The notes below the pieces were generated by a model. It had not been told where the DNA came from. It made no database searches and saw only the letters and a list, made by a program, of their open reading frames with translations. The translations under genes were made by a program, and so were the position numbers. A stretch of 64,000 bases of DNA, from positions 67,149 through 131,148 of the forward strand of contig CAYUEG010000001.1 in assembly GCA_964443245.1 (NCBI GenBank), written 5' to 3'. Positions 35,484 to 43,923 of this stretch are shown here, piece by piece. Positions within the stretch are counted from its first letter, which is position 1. Each line of letters starts with the position of its first letter. The stretch comes from CANJDH01 sp964443245 (lineage in GTDB: Bacteria; Pseudomonadota; Gammaproteobacteria; Burkholderiales; JAEUOS01).

Positions 35484-36263
35484 ATGGCAATGGATGTAAT
35501 CGACTACAAGGTCTACGGCGCTGAAATGCAGTTTGTCGAGATTGAACTCGACCCCGGCGAGGCCGCCGTAGGCGAAGGCGGCAGCATGTTCTACATGGAG
35601 AACGACGTCACCATGGAGACGATCTTCGGTGACGGATCCGCGCAGCAGTCGGGGTTTTTCGGCAAGGTCCTGGGTGCCGGCAAGCGCCTGCTCACCGGCG
35701 AGTCCCTGTTCACCACGCTGTATACGAACAAGGGTTCGGCGAAACGCAAGATCGCGTTTGGCGCCCCCTATCCAGGCAAGATCATTCCGATCGACCTGTC
35801 GAAGATCGGCGGTACCTTCATCTGCCAGAAGGATGCCTTCCTCTGCGCCGCCAAGGGTGTCGCGCTCGGCATCGCGTTCCAGAAGAAGCTGGGGGCCGGA
35901 TTCTTTGGCGGTGAGGGTTTCATCATGCAGAAGCTGGAAGGCGATGGCCTGGCGTTCGTCCATGCCGGCGGCACCATGCACAAGCGCGATCTGGCTCCCG
36001 GTGAAACGCTGCGCGTCGATACCGGCTGCCTGGTCGGACTGCAGCCTTCCGTCGACTACGACATCCAGATGGTGCCAGGCATCAAGACCGCCCTGTTCGG
36101 CGGCGAGGGCCTGTTTTTCGCCACACTGACCGGGCCAGGTACGGTGATCCTGCAATCGCTGCCGTTCTCGCGTCTGGCCTCACGCATCTTCGCGTCCGCC
36201 CCGCGCGGCACCGGCGGTGGCGGGGGTGGCGTGGGTGGCTTGTTCGGCGGGGACGATGACTAA
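35484..36263 (+). CDS. AIM24 / TIGR00266 family protein
   Basis: This is a 259-aa protein of the AIM24 fold, a trihelical or beta-barrel family of unknown biochemical role found from bacteria to mitochondria. Recognisable features are GGSMFYMENDVTMET near residue 33, GAGKRLLTGESLFTTLYTN near 72, LEGDGLAFVHAGGTMHKR near 155 and a Gly-rich, acidic C-terminal tail (GTGGGGGGVGGLFGGDDD). A GGAGAA site precedes the ATG. There is no signal peptide or membrane segment. It is followed 44 bases later by an M48 peptidase gene, with which it may be cotranscribed. Confidence 0.88.
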   Translation: MAMDVIDYKVYGAEMQFVEIELDPGEAAVGEGGSMFYMENDVTMETIFGDGSAQQSGFFGKVLGAGKRLLTGESLFTTLYTNKGSAKRKIAFGAPYPGKIIPIDLSKIGGTFICQKDAFLCAAKGVALGIAFQKKLGAGFFGGEGFIMQKLEGDGLAFVHAGGTMHKRDLAPGETLRVDTGCLVGLQPSVDYDIQMVPGIKTALFGGEGLFFATLTGPGTVILQSLPFSRLASRIFASAPRGTGGGGGGVGGLFGGDDD

Positions 36264-36307
36264 GGAAGCCCCGAACCGCCACGGCCGCACGCTGCATCAT
36301 TAGCCCC

Positions 36308-37396
36308 ATGCAACGCCTGAGCGGGCAGGCCTTCGGGCCGGGATTTGCCTCTGCCGGCAGCAGGATCGAATTCGACATCTCGGAATACGGCCTGCGCCTG
36401 GTGACTGCCGATGATTTCGATGGCGCGCCGCCTTGGAACGACATTACGGTCACACGCGGGGGCTGGGACGGCTCCCAGCTCAGCCTCGCCTGGCCCGGCC
36501 GCGCCGGGCGTTACACGATTGGTTTGACGGACAAGGCGGCGATCAGCGCGGTCACAGCAATGGCCAGGACCGCCAAGGGCGCGAAGTCGGTCAAGCGCGC
36601 GCGCACCGACGGCGCCACCAGAGCCTGGATCCATGCACTGGTCTGGATCACCTTCGTGCTGCCGGTGCTGGCGCTCGGTGCGGTGATCTGGCAACACGAC
36701 CGCATCGCGGGCTGGGCGGTTTCCGCCATTTCGGTCGACCAGGAACGCAAGCTGGGGGAAATGGTGTTCGCCCAGCAGAAGGCCAAGCTCAAGCTGGTGG
36801 AGGGAAAACCCCTCGAGCTGGTGCGCGAAGTGGGTAGCAAGCTGACCAAAAACTCGGCTTACAAGTACGAGTTCTACGTCGCCGATGACAAGGTGGTCAA
36901 TGCCTACGCCATGCCGGGAGGCTTTGTGGTGATGCATTCGGGCCTCCTGCAATTGGCCGAGAGCGCCGAAGAAATGGCCGGCGTGCTGGCCCATGAGGTC
37001 AGCCACGTCGAGAAACGCCACAGCCTGAAGGCGATGGCCAAATCACTGGGCATGATGGCAACTCTGGGTCTGGTGTTTGGCGATCTGGGTGGCCTGGTAT
37101 CGATCGGCAGCGATCTGGCGGGGCTGAAGTTTTCCCGTGATCACGAATACGAGGCTGACCGTGAAGGCCTGAAAGCCTTGGTGGGAGCGGGTCTTAGGCC
37201 GGATGGCATGGCCGCCTTCTTTCGCAAGATGGCGGCACAGGAGAAGCTGAACCTGGGATTCTTGTCCACCCACCCGGCCAGCGAGGATCGCTTCGCCGCC
37301 ATTGATGCCGCCATCAAGGCACTGCCCGAAGCGGCACGCAACGCACCGGCGCTGCCGGTTGACTACGCGGCCATCAAGGCGGCCTTGCCCAAGTAG
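36308..37396 (+). CDS. M48 family zinc metallopeptidase
   Basis: This is a membrane-anchored metallopeptidase of 362 aa. The N-terminal 95 residues form a small cytoplasmic domain, followed by a hydrophobic segment near 110-130 (HALVWITFVLPVLALGAVIW). The protease domain has the zinc motif HEVSHVEKRH at residue 229 and the third ligand in the DHEYEADREG segment near 280. The C-terminal FLSTHPASEDRFAAI is typical of M48/Oma1-like enzymes that degrade misfolded membrane or periplasmic proteins. The catalytic domain probably faces the periplasm, judged from the single N-terminal helix. Confidence 0.9.
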   Translation: MQRLSGQAFGPGFASAGSRIEFDISEYGLRLVTADDFDGAPPWNDITVTRGGWDGSQLSLAWPGRAGRYTIGLTDKAAISAVTAMARTAKGAKSVKRARTDGATRAWIHALVWITFVLPVLALGAVIWQHDRIAGWAVSAISVDQERKLGEMVFAQQKAKLKLVEGKPLELVREVGSKLTKNSAYKYEFYVADDKVVNAYAMPGGFVVMHSGLLQLAESAEEMAGVLAHEVSHVEKRHSLKAMAKSLGMMATLGLVFGDLGGLVSIGSDLAGLKFSRDHEYEADREGLKALVGAGLRPDGMAAFFRKMAAQEKLNLGFLSTHPASEDRFAAIDAAIKALPEAARNAPALPVDYAAIKAALPK

Positions 37397-37431
37397 CGCC
37401 ACCCAGTTCACACCAACACGGGGACAAACCC

Positions 37432-37803
37432 ATGCAGACAGAACCGTCACCCCACTCAGGCCCGGTGCGCCGCTTCACCGACCCCACCTATCAGCCGCTT
37501 GGCGCGAGTCTTGGTGAAATTCGCGCCGAAATCGATCGCCTTGACGATGCCATTGTCGCGCTGATGGCGGAACGCGCCATGTACGTCAAGGACGCGGCCC
37601 GCTTCAAGCGCGATGCCTATCAGGTCAGTGCACCGGCGCGCCAGGCGGAGGTGTACGCGAAGGTGCGCGCCCTTGCCGACCGGCATAATCGCGGCTTCGA
37701 GAACCTGCCGGATGTGGTCGAAGCCGCCTACCGTTCGATGGTGGCAGCCTTCATTGCCAACGAACAAAGCTACTTCCTCAACACCCGACCGATTGCGGAT
37801 TGA
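37432..37803 (+). CDS. Chorismate mutase (AroQ-type, monofunctional)
   Basis: This is a 123-aa all-helical chorismate mutase, converting chorismate to prephenate. The core begins LGEIRAEIDRLDDAIVALMAERAMY, the standard helix 1 with an Arg and an acidic pair, then KDAARFKRDAYQVSAPARQ (Lys/Arg ligands) and a third helix. There is no signal peptide, so it is cytoplasmic. Some members of this subgroup are isochorismate-pyruvate lyases; sequence alone does not separate them. It is unlinked to other aromatic-pathway genes and precedes a Bug-type protein gene by 13 bases. Confidence 0.85.
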   Translation: MQTEPSPHSGPVRRFTDPTYQPLGASLGEIRAEIDRLDDAIVALMAERAMYVKDAARFKRDAYQVSAPARQAEVYAKVRALADRHNRGFENLPDVVEAAYRSMVAAFIANEQSYFLNTRPIAD

Positions 37804-37816
37804 CCGGAGACTAAAC

Positions 37817-38782
37817 GTGAAAAACTTCCTCGCCCTGCTGACGCTCCTGACGCTGGCACCCACCCTGCCGGCCGCCGCACAGGAATTTCCCAGCAAACCC
37901 CTGCGGATGATCGTCCCCTATGCCGCCGGTGCGACCCCGGACATCGCCGCGCGCCTGGTCGCCGAGCGCATGTCGCAGAACATGAAGCAGGCCGTGGTCG
38001 TTGACAACCGGCCTGGCGCCGCCGGCATGCTGGGCACCGACCTGATCGCCAAGGCCAACCCGGACGGCTATACCTTTGGCATCTCGATTACCGGCCCGCT
38101 GGTCAACAACACGGTGTTCCACCCCAGGATGCCGTACAACCCGTTTACCGATCTGGCGCCCCTGTCCCTCGGCTATGTGCAAGGCAACGTGCTTGCCGTG
38201 TCCTCTTCGCTGAACGTGAACTCGCCAAAGGAATTGCTGGAACTGTTGAAGAAGAACCCCGGCAAGTACAACTATGCCTCCCTCGGCAGCGGCACCGTGG
38301 CCCACCTGGCGATGGAACTGATCAAGATGAAGAGTGCAAGCTTCGTGGTCCACATTCCGTACACCTCCTCTCCGGCGGCCGTCACGTCGATCATTGCCGG
38401 GGATACCCAGATGGGGACCTTGCCGCCCGCAGCCGTGATGCCGCAGGCGCGTGCCGGCCGGCTCAAGGCGTTGGCCGTTACCACCGCACAACGCTCGCCG
38501 CTGATGCCCGACATCCCCACCTTCAAGGAGGTCGGCATTCCTGACGTGGAAGCGACCGCCTGGGCCGGCTTCGTCGCGCCGGTCAAGACGCCGCCAGCCC
38601 TGCTGGACAGGCTCAATCGTGAGATCACCGCAGCGCTGAACGATCCTGGCGTGATCGAGAAGCTCAAGGTGCAGTTCATGGAGGCCTCACCGACCTCGCG
38701 CGAAGAATTCGCCCGCTTCATGCAGGAGGAACTGAAGCGCTGGACGCCGGTGATCAAGCGCGCAGGCATCCAGGCCGATTGA
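37817..38782 (+). CDS. Bug-family tripartite tricarboxylate receptor protein (copy 1)
   Basis: This is a periplasmic solute-binding protein of 321 aa. GTG at 37817 follows GGAG; the frame is open further upstream inside the chorismate mutase gene, but the signal peptide (FLALLTLLTLAPTLPAAAQ) fixes the start. Family motifs are FPSKPLRMIVPYAAGATPD, VVVDNRPGAAGMLGTDLIAK, NPDGYTFG and IPTFKEVGIPDVEATAWAG. No membrane partner (TctA/TctB) gene is adjacent, so it is an orphan receptor. The ligand is unknown, probably a small carboxylate or aromatic compound. Confidence 0.92.
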   Translation: MKNFLALLTLLTLAPTLPAAAQEFPSKPLRMIVPYAAGATPDIAARLVAERMSQNMKQAVVVDNRPGAAGMLGTDLIAKANPDGYTFGISITGPLVNNTVFHPRMPYNPFTDLAPLSLGYVQGNVLAVSSSLNVNSPKELLELLKKNPGKYNYASLGSGTVAHLAMELIKMKSASFVVHIPYTSSPAAVTSIIAGDTQMGTLPPAAVMPQARAGRLKALAVTTAQRSPLMPDIPTFKEVGIPDVEATAWAGFVAPVKTPPALLDRLNREITAALNDPGVIEKLKVQFMEASPTSREEFARFMQEELKRWTPVIKRAGIQAD

Positions 38783-38852
38783 TTGCGGCGCGCACCTCGG
38801 TAACGGCTGCGCTGCCCTCTTCGGCCTCGACCCTGAAGCCGACGATGGACCC

Positions 38853-39410
38853 CTACTGTTGCCAGGCTTCGGCGCGAGTGCGCAACTGGAATCGGCCATC
38901 CTCCTGAAACAGCCAGGTTTCGCTTACTTCAAGGCGCCCACCGCGGAGTAGCCGCGGTGGCGGCTTCGGATAAGGGGAACCCTGCCGTGCGCTGTCAAGT
39001 GCGGTGCGGGTGGTTTCTGCGTCCCCGTTGTCGCGAAACACCCGGGCATCGACCAGCCGGCCATTGGCGTCGATCGTCAGCCTGAGCACAATCACAGACC
39101 GCAAAAGATGCGGCGGCGTACCCGGAAAGATCCGCTCGGCCGCAGTGACGTAGATGCGATCCGCCACCTCGCGCTTGTAACCCTCCAGATTGGATGCCTG
39201 CGAACTGGGCGGCTCCGCAGGCGCTGGTGCAATCTCGGGCCGGGGGGCGGGCACCGGGGCCGGCGCCGTCGCCTGAGGCGCATCGGGCGCGGGCGGGCGC
39301 TGTGCACATCCACCCAAGAGCAACGACCCGGCCGCCATCACCGCGAGCAGCCGGGCGAACAGCGTGCGCACCACACAAGAACGATGTTCCAGGGGTCGAA
39401 CCAGTTGCAT
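38853..39410 (-). CDS. Lipoprotein with a TonB-like C-terminal domain
   Basis: This is a 185-aa predicted lipoprotein. The ATG at 39410 has AAGGAG about 8 bases upstream; the frame extends to 39434. A basic N-terminus and hydrophobic stretch lead to lipobox LLGGC, then a long Ala/Pro linker (about 40-75). The C-terminal half contains IVLRLTIDANGRLVDARVF and resembles the TonB C-terminal fold. As a lipoprotein it cannot be a normal TonB, which needs an inner-membrane helix; it may bind an outer-membrane or periplasmic partner. It is divergent from the alcohol dehydrogenase gene. Confidence 0.75.
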   Translation of the reverse strand: MQLVRPLEHRSCVVRTLFARLLAVMAAGSLLLGGCAQRPPAPDAPQATAPAPVPAPRPEIAPAPAEPPSSQASNLEGYKREVADRIYVTAAERIFPGTPPHLLRSVIVLRLTIDANGRLVDARVFRDNGDAETTRTALDSARQGSPYPKPPPRLLRGGRLEVSETWLFQEDGRFQLRTRAEAWQQ

Positions 39411-39534
39411 GAATTCACTCCTTTCTCCAGGCACGCAAGGAGCGTAGCACGCAGCGCCATCGAAGTGCGTGCCGGAACGGCACAGACAATGGTAGATTCG
39501 CTATTTCTGACAAACATTTTTCAAAGGGCGCATT

Positions 39535-40608
39535 GTGCAAAGCTACGACGTGACGGAATGGGGCAAACCACTTCAACATGCGATGCGGGAAACCCCGAGC
39601 CCGACCGGTACTGAAGTGCTGGTCAAGGTCAAGTACTGCGGCGTGTGCCATAGCGATGTGCATATCCGTGACGGCTACTTTGATCTGGGTGGCGGCAAGA
39701 AATTTCACATGAGTGATCGCGGCATGAAGCCGCCGGTAACCATGGGTCACGAACCGTACGGGAACGTGATCCGTGTGGGCCCCGATGTAGACCAGGCAAC
39801 GGCGTCCGCTCTGGCAGGCAAGGACATGCTGGTTTACCCCTGGACCGGCTGCGGCACGTGCGCACGCTGCCAGGAAGGGCAGGACAACTGGTGCGCCGCG
39901 CCGCGCTACATCGGCATCCAGCGCTCAGGCGGATATGGTGATCACGTACTGGTGCCGCACCCGCGCTACCTGATCGATGCGACGGGCATTGACCCCACCT
40001 ACGCGCCGATCCTGGCCTGCTCCGGCCTGACTACTTATAGCGCCGTCAACAAGCTCAAGCCATTTTCGGACAATGACTGGCTCGTCGTCATGGGAGCCGG
40101 CGGCTTGGGTCTGATGGCCATTTCGATGCTGCGCGCCATGGGCCACCAGCGCATCGTGTCATGCGACATCGATGCGGCCAAAGGAGAAGCCGCCCGCAAC
40201 GCCGGCGCGGCGGAGTTCATGAATCCGGCCGACGCGGGCACACTGGCCAAATTGCAATCGCTCGCCGGTGGCGTGTTGGGTGTGGTCGATCTGGTCGGTG
40301 CAACAGCCACCGCCACGCTGGGGATGGCTTGCCTGCGCAAGGGTGGCCGCTATGTGCTGGTGGGCCTGTACGGAGGTGAAATTCCGATGTCACTGGTGCC
40401 ACTGGCCCAGCGAGCCCTGACGATCCAGGGCTCCTATGTGGGCAACGTGCAGGAATTGAAGGAAGTGGTGGCGCTCGCGCAGTCTGGCAAGCTCAAGCCG
40501 ATTCCGGTGGAAGTGCGGGCTGCCAGCGAAATTTCGCACACGCTCGACCAGCTCAAGGCTGGCACGGTGATTGGTCGGGTGGTTGCACGCATGGCGGAGG
40601 CGGCGTAA
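39535..40608 (+). CDS. Zinc-dependent alcohol dehydrogenase (MDR family)
   Basis: This is a 357-aa medium-chain dehydrogenase. It starts at GTG, preceded by AAGGG. Catalytic-zinc ligands are in CGVCHSDVHIRDG and MGHEPYGNV. The structural zinc site is CGTCARCQEGQDNWC, and the Rossmann nucleotide motif is VMGAGGLGLMAISML, followed by CDIDAAKGEAA, whose Asp suggests NAD rather than NADP. The stop overlaps the ATG of the next gene (TAATG), so the two are translationally coupled. The substrate alcohol is not determinable. Confidence 0.9.
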   Translation: MQSYDVTEWGKPLQHAMRETPSPTGTEVLVKVKYCGVCHSDVHIRDGYFDLGGGKKFHMSDRGMKPPVTMGHEPYGNVIRVGPDVDQATASALAGKDMLVYPWTGCGTCARCQEGQDNWCAAPRYIGIQRSGGYGDHVLVPHPRYLIDATGIDPTYAPILACSGLTTYSAVNKLKPFSDNDWLVVMGAGGLGLMAISMLRAMGHQRIVSCDIDAAKGEAARNAGAAEFMNPADAGTLAKLQSLAGGVLGVVDLVGATATATLGMACLRKGGRYVLVGLYGGEIPMSLVPLAQRALTIQGSYVGNVQELKEVVALAQSGKLKPIPVEVRAASEISHTLDQLKAGTVIGRVVARMAEAA

Positions 40609-42224
40609 TGGCGAACCCGACGCGCGGCACGCGCGGCATGGCCGTGGCACCGCACTCGCTCGCATCCCAATCGGCGCTGGCGGTGTTGCGTGAGGGTGGC
40701 AACGCGGTTGAAGCGATGATCGCCGCCACCGCCACCATCGCCGTGGTGTATCCGCACATGAATGGCATTGGCGGAGACAGTTTCTGGCTGGTACGCACCC
40801 CCAAGGACGGTGTGATCGGCATTGATGCCTGTGGCGCATCGGCAGCCAATGTCTCGCGCGCCGACTACGCGGACCGCGTTTCGCAAGGGTTGGGAATCCC
40901 GTTTCGCGGACCAACCGCTGCCATCACGGTGGCTGCCACTCTGTCGGGCTGGAATGCGGCTTACCAGCATTCGAAAGACAAACTTGGCGGCAAACTGCCG
41001 CTCTCGCGTTTGCTCGAAGATGCGATCCACTATGCGCGCAGCGGCATTGCCGTCACGCTCTCGCAACACCTGAACACCTCGAAGAAGCGTGAGGAGCTGA
41101 AGGACATCCACGGCTTTGCCGACGCGTTCCTTGTCAACGGCGCGCCCCCTGAAACCGGCAGCCTGTTTCGCCAGCCGCGCATGGGCGCCACCCTGCAGCG
41201 GCTGGCCGAAGCCGGCCTTGCTGATTTTTACGAGGGCGATCTCGCGCGTGCCATTGCCAAGGATCTGGCCACGGCCGGCAGCCCAGTCACGCTGGCGGAC
41301 CTGGAGGCGCACCGTGCCCTGATCCGCAAGCCGCTCGAGCTGGCGCATTCCCTGGGGCGCGTGTACAACATGCCGCCACCGACCCAAGGCCTGATGTCGC
41401 TCATGATCCTGGGCCAGCTGGACCGCCTGGGCATTGACCGGTTCGACCATCTCTCCGCCGATTATGTGCACGCCACGGTGGAAGCCACCAAACGCGCATT
41501 CCTCGTGCGCGACAAGTACATGACGGACCCAGCTGCCATGGCGAAAAATGGCGCCCCCGATCCACAATCGTTTCTCGACGCAGCCAACCTGGATGCCAAC
41601 GCCGCCAGGATCGACATGGCCAAAGCCGCACCCTGGGGTGCCGGCAAGGGCCCGGCCGATACCATCTGGATGGGTGTGGTGGACGGGCAAGGGAATGCCG
41701 TCTCGCTGATCCAGTCGATCTATCACGAGTTCGGCTCCGGCGTCGTGCTCAAGGAAACCGGCATCAACTGGCAAAACCGCGGCGCCTCCTTCTCGCTCGA
41801 CCCCAAACACATCAACACGCTGGAGCCGGGCAAGAAGCCGTTTCACACGCTCAACCCGGCGATGGCCTTGTTCAACGATGGCCGCGTCATGGTCTACGGC
41901 AACATGGGCGGTGATGGCCAGCCGCAAAGCCAGGCTGCGGTATTTACGCGCACGGCAGTGTATGGGCTCAATCCGCAGGATGCGATCGCGGCGCCGCGCT
42001 GGTTGCTCGGCCGGACCTGGGGGCAAACCTCCGACTCGCTCAAGCTGGAAGGCCGCTTCCCGGCCACGACCCTGGACGAATTGCGCCGCCGTGGCCACGA
42101 GGTCGAGGTATACCCCGACTTTGACGAGACACTGGGGCATGCCGGCTGCGTGATCCGGCACCCGAACGGCAACTTCGAAGGCGGCTTTGACCCGCGCTCC
42201 GATGGCGGCGTCGCAGCATTCTGA
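40608..42224 (+). CDS. Gamma-glutamyltransferase-family Ntn-hydrolase
   Basis: This is a 538-aa protein of the GGT/cephalosporin acylase fold. N-terminal residues HSLASQSALAVLREGGNAVEA and NGIGGDSFWLV match the family. The presumed self-cleavage site is in GPADTIWMGVVDGQGNAVSL near residue 350, with Thr as nucleophile. The residues after it are Ile-Trp, where classical GGT has Thr-His, placing it in a subgroup common in Burkholderiales. No signal peptide is visible, unlike periplasmic GGT, so it is probably cytoplasmic. It is coupled to the upstream dehydrogenase. Confidence 0.88.
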   Translation: MANPTRGTRGMAVAPHSLASQSALAVLREGGNAVEAMIAATATIAVVYPHMNGIGGDSFWLVRTPKDGVIGIDACGASAANVSRADYADRVSQGLGIPFRGPTAAITVAATLSGWNAAYQHSKDKLGGKLPLSRLLEDAIHYARSGIAVTLSQHLNTSKKREELKDIHGFADAFLVNGAPPETGSLFRQPRMGATLQRLAEAGLADFYEGDLARAIAKDLATAGSPVTLADLEAHRALIRKPLELAHSLGRVYNMPPPTQGLMSLMILGQLDRLGIDRFDHLSADYVHATVEATKRAFLVRDKYMTDPAAMAKNGAPDPQSFLDAANLDANAARIDMAKAAPWGAGKGPADTIWMGVVDGQGNAVSLIQSIYHEFGSGVVLKETGINWQNRGASFSLDPKHINTLEPGKKPFHTLNPAMALFNDGRVMVYGNMGGDGQPQSQAAVFTRTAVYGLNPQDAIAAPRWLLGRTWGQTSDSLKLEGRFPATTLDELRRRGHEVEVYPDFDETLGHAGCVIRHPNGNFEGGFDPRSDGGVAAF

Positions 42225-42250
42225 ACATCCCCACGCATCATCCGATCAAC

Positions 42251-42445
42251 ATGCCAATCTACGAATACAAATGTGCAGACTGCCACCGGGAATGCGAGTT
42301 GCTGGTGCGTTCCTCAACCGTGATCCAGTGCCCGCACTGTGGCAGCAAGCGACTGGAAAAGCACTTGTCAGCCTTTAGCCAGGGGTCGCCGGCCCTCACC
42401 ACAACGTACGTGCCGCCGGGTTCACCCGGCCACCCGGACAACTGA
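42251..42445 (+). CDS. FmdB-family putative regulatory zinc-ribbon protein
   Basis: This is a 64-aa protein with the FmdB signature MPIYEYKCADCHRECELL and a second CPHCGSKRL, giving a CxxC...CxxC zinc ribbon (Cys near 8, 11, 27 and 30). The C-terminal half is Ser/Gly/Pro rich and probably flexible. It ends four bases before hslR. The role of the family is uncharacterised. Confidence 0.85.
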   Translation: MPIYEYKCADCHRECELLVRSSTVIQCPHCGSKRLEKHLSAFSQGSPALTTTYVPPGSPGHPDN

Positions 42446-42449
42446 GTTG

Positions 42450-42827
42450 ATGGATCGCGTCAGGGTTGACAAGTGGCTCTGGGCCGCACGCTTCTTCAAG
42501 ACCCGCTCGCTGGCAACGCAGGCGATTGAGTCCGGCAAGGTGCGTGTCGAAGGTGAAACGGTCAAGCCGGCAAAGGAAGTCCGCGCCGGGCAAACACTTG
42601 AGGTGCGCACGCCCGGTGGCCAGTTCACCGTGCAAATCAAACTGGTTTCGGACCATCGCGGCAACGCGGCGGCGGCACAGCTTCTTTACGAGGAAACGCC
42701 GGAAAGCCGCAAGGCGCGCGAAGATGAGGCACTGCGCCGCAAGCACTTCGCCGAGCCGGCGGAGACGATTTACGCCCGGCCCACCAAGCGCGACCGGCGT
42801 GATCTGGAACGCTTTCGCGGCGGGTAA
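42450..42827 (+). CDS. hslR: Ribosome-associated heat shock protein Hsp15 (S4 domain)
   Basis: This is an RNA-binding protein that recycles stalled 50S subunits carrying a nascent chain. It is 125 aa; the frame extends upstream, but the ATG at 42450 starts MDRVRVDKWLWAARFFKTR, the canonical S4 N-terminus. The S4 motif continues AIESGKVRVEGETVKPAKEV. The basic C-terminal tail contains RPTKRDRRDLERFRGG. Confidence 0.93.
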   Translation: MDRVRVDKWLWAARFFKTRSLATQAIESGKVRVEGETVKPAKEVRAGQTLEVRTPGGQFTVQIKLVSDHRGNAAAAQLLYEETPESRKAREDEALRRKHFAEPAETIYARPTKRDRRDLERFRGG

Positions 42828-42882
42828 ACTGCGCGGCACAACCACCACCTACAACAACGAGAACCAACCAAAGGAGACCCAC

Positions 42883-43842
42883 ATGCTGCATCGACTCATT
42901 CTGGCGCTGCTGGCGCTTTGTACTGCGCTCTCCGCCGGGGCACAGCCCTACCCGAACAAGCCGGTAAAGATTCTCGTGCCTTTCGTGGCCGGTGGCACCA
43001 GCGACATCGTGGCGCGTGCGATCGCCCAGAAACTGACTGAAGCCGGATATACCACGCTGGTAGAGAACCGCCCCGGTGCCAACGGCTCGATCGCAGCCGA
43101 AGTGCTGGCCAAATCGCCGCCCGACGGCTACACCATCATGGTCGGCTCGATCGGCGTGTTCGCGATCAACATGAGCCTGTACAAGAACCCAAAATACGAC
43201 GTGATGAAAGACCTGGAGGCCGTGACGGTGGCCATCAGCACCCCAAACGTATTGATCACGCCGCCCAACTTTCCGGCCAGCAACCTGAAGGAATTCATCG
43301 AGCACGCACGCAAGAACCCTGGCAAGATTTCCTACGGCTCCTCCGGCTCCGGCTCGAGTGATCACCTCTCGGCCGAGTTGTTCAAGCAGCAGACCAAAAC
43401 GTTTGGCGTGCACATTCCGTATCGCGGCGGTGCGGCTGCCCAAACCGACATCATGGCCGGGCAGATCGAGGCTTCGTTCCAGAACTTCGGCACCGTCGTG
43501 CCGTACATCCGGGCCGGCAAGATGAAGGCACTCGCCGTCACCTCGAAGTCGCGCATGCCGCAGTTGCCGGATGTGCCCACCGCGATCGAAAGCGGGCTGA
43601 CAGGCTTCGAGGTCACCTCCTGGCAGGCGGTGGCGGCACCCAAGGGCACGCCGAAGGAGATCATCGTCAAGTTGCAGGCAGACATCGCCAGGGGGCTGCG
43701 CGCGGCAGACATCAGCAAGCGCTTCGCCGATCAGGGCTTCGATATTGTCGCCAACACGCCGGAGCAGGCGAGCGCGTTCTTCAAAGGCGAGATTGATCGC
43801 TGGGCGGCCGTGGTCAAGGCTTCCGGCGCGGCGGTCGACTAG
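42883..43842 (+). CDS. Bug-family tripartite tricarboxylate receptor protein (copy 2)
   Basis: This is a periplasmic binding protein of 319 aa. AAAGGAGACC precedes the ATG. The signal peptide is LILALLALCTALSAGAQ, then YPNKPVKILVPFVAGGTSD, VENRPGANGSIAAEVLAK, PPDGYTIMVGS and LPDVPTAIESGLTGFEV. It shares architecture with the copy at 37817 but is clearly diverged, so the ligands probably differ. There is no TctA/B permease nearby. A perfect 15-bp hairpin follows the gene. Confidence 0.92.
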   Translation: MLHRLILALLALCTALSAGAQPYPNKPVKILVPFVAGGTSDIVARAIAQKLTEAGYTTLVENRPGANGSIAAEVLAKSPPDGYTIMVGSIGVFAINMSLYKNPKYDVMKDLEAVTVAISTPNVLITPPNFPASNLKEFIEHARKNPGKISYGSSGSGSSDHLSAELFKQQTKTFGVHIPYRGGAAAQTDIMAGQIEASFQNFGTVVPYIRAGKMKALAVTSKSRMPQLPDVPTAIESGLTGFEVTSWQAVAAPKGTPKEIIVKLQADIARGLRAADISKRFADQGFDIVANTPEQASAFFKGEIDRWAAVVKASGAAVD

Positions 43843-43871
43843 CCCCGGCATTCTGGGCGGCCACATCGACG

Positions 43872-43906
43872 GCCCTGAAAGCCTTGGTAGACAAGGCTTT
43901 CAGGGC
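43872..43906. other. Perfect 15-bp stem-loop in convergent intergenic region
   Basis: GCCCTGAAAGCCTTG and CAAGGCTTTCAGGGC pair perfectly around loop GTAGA. It lies between the convergent Bug and SDR genes. No T-run follows on either strand. It may block readthrough or stabilise mRNA 3' ends. Confidence 0.7.
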
Positions 43907-43923
43907 GATGGCTTTGCCAGCAT

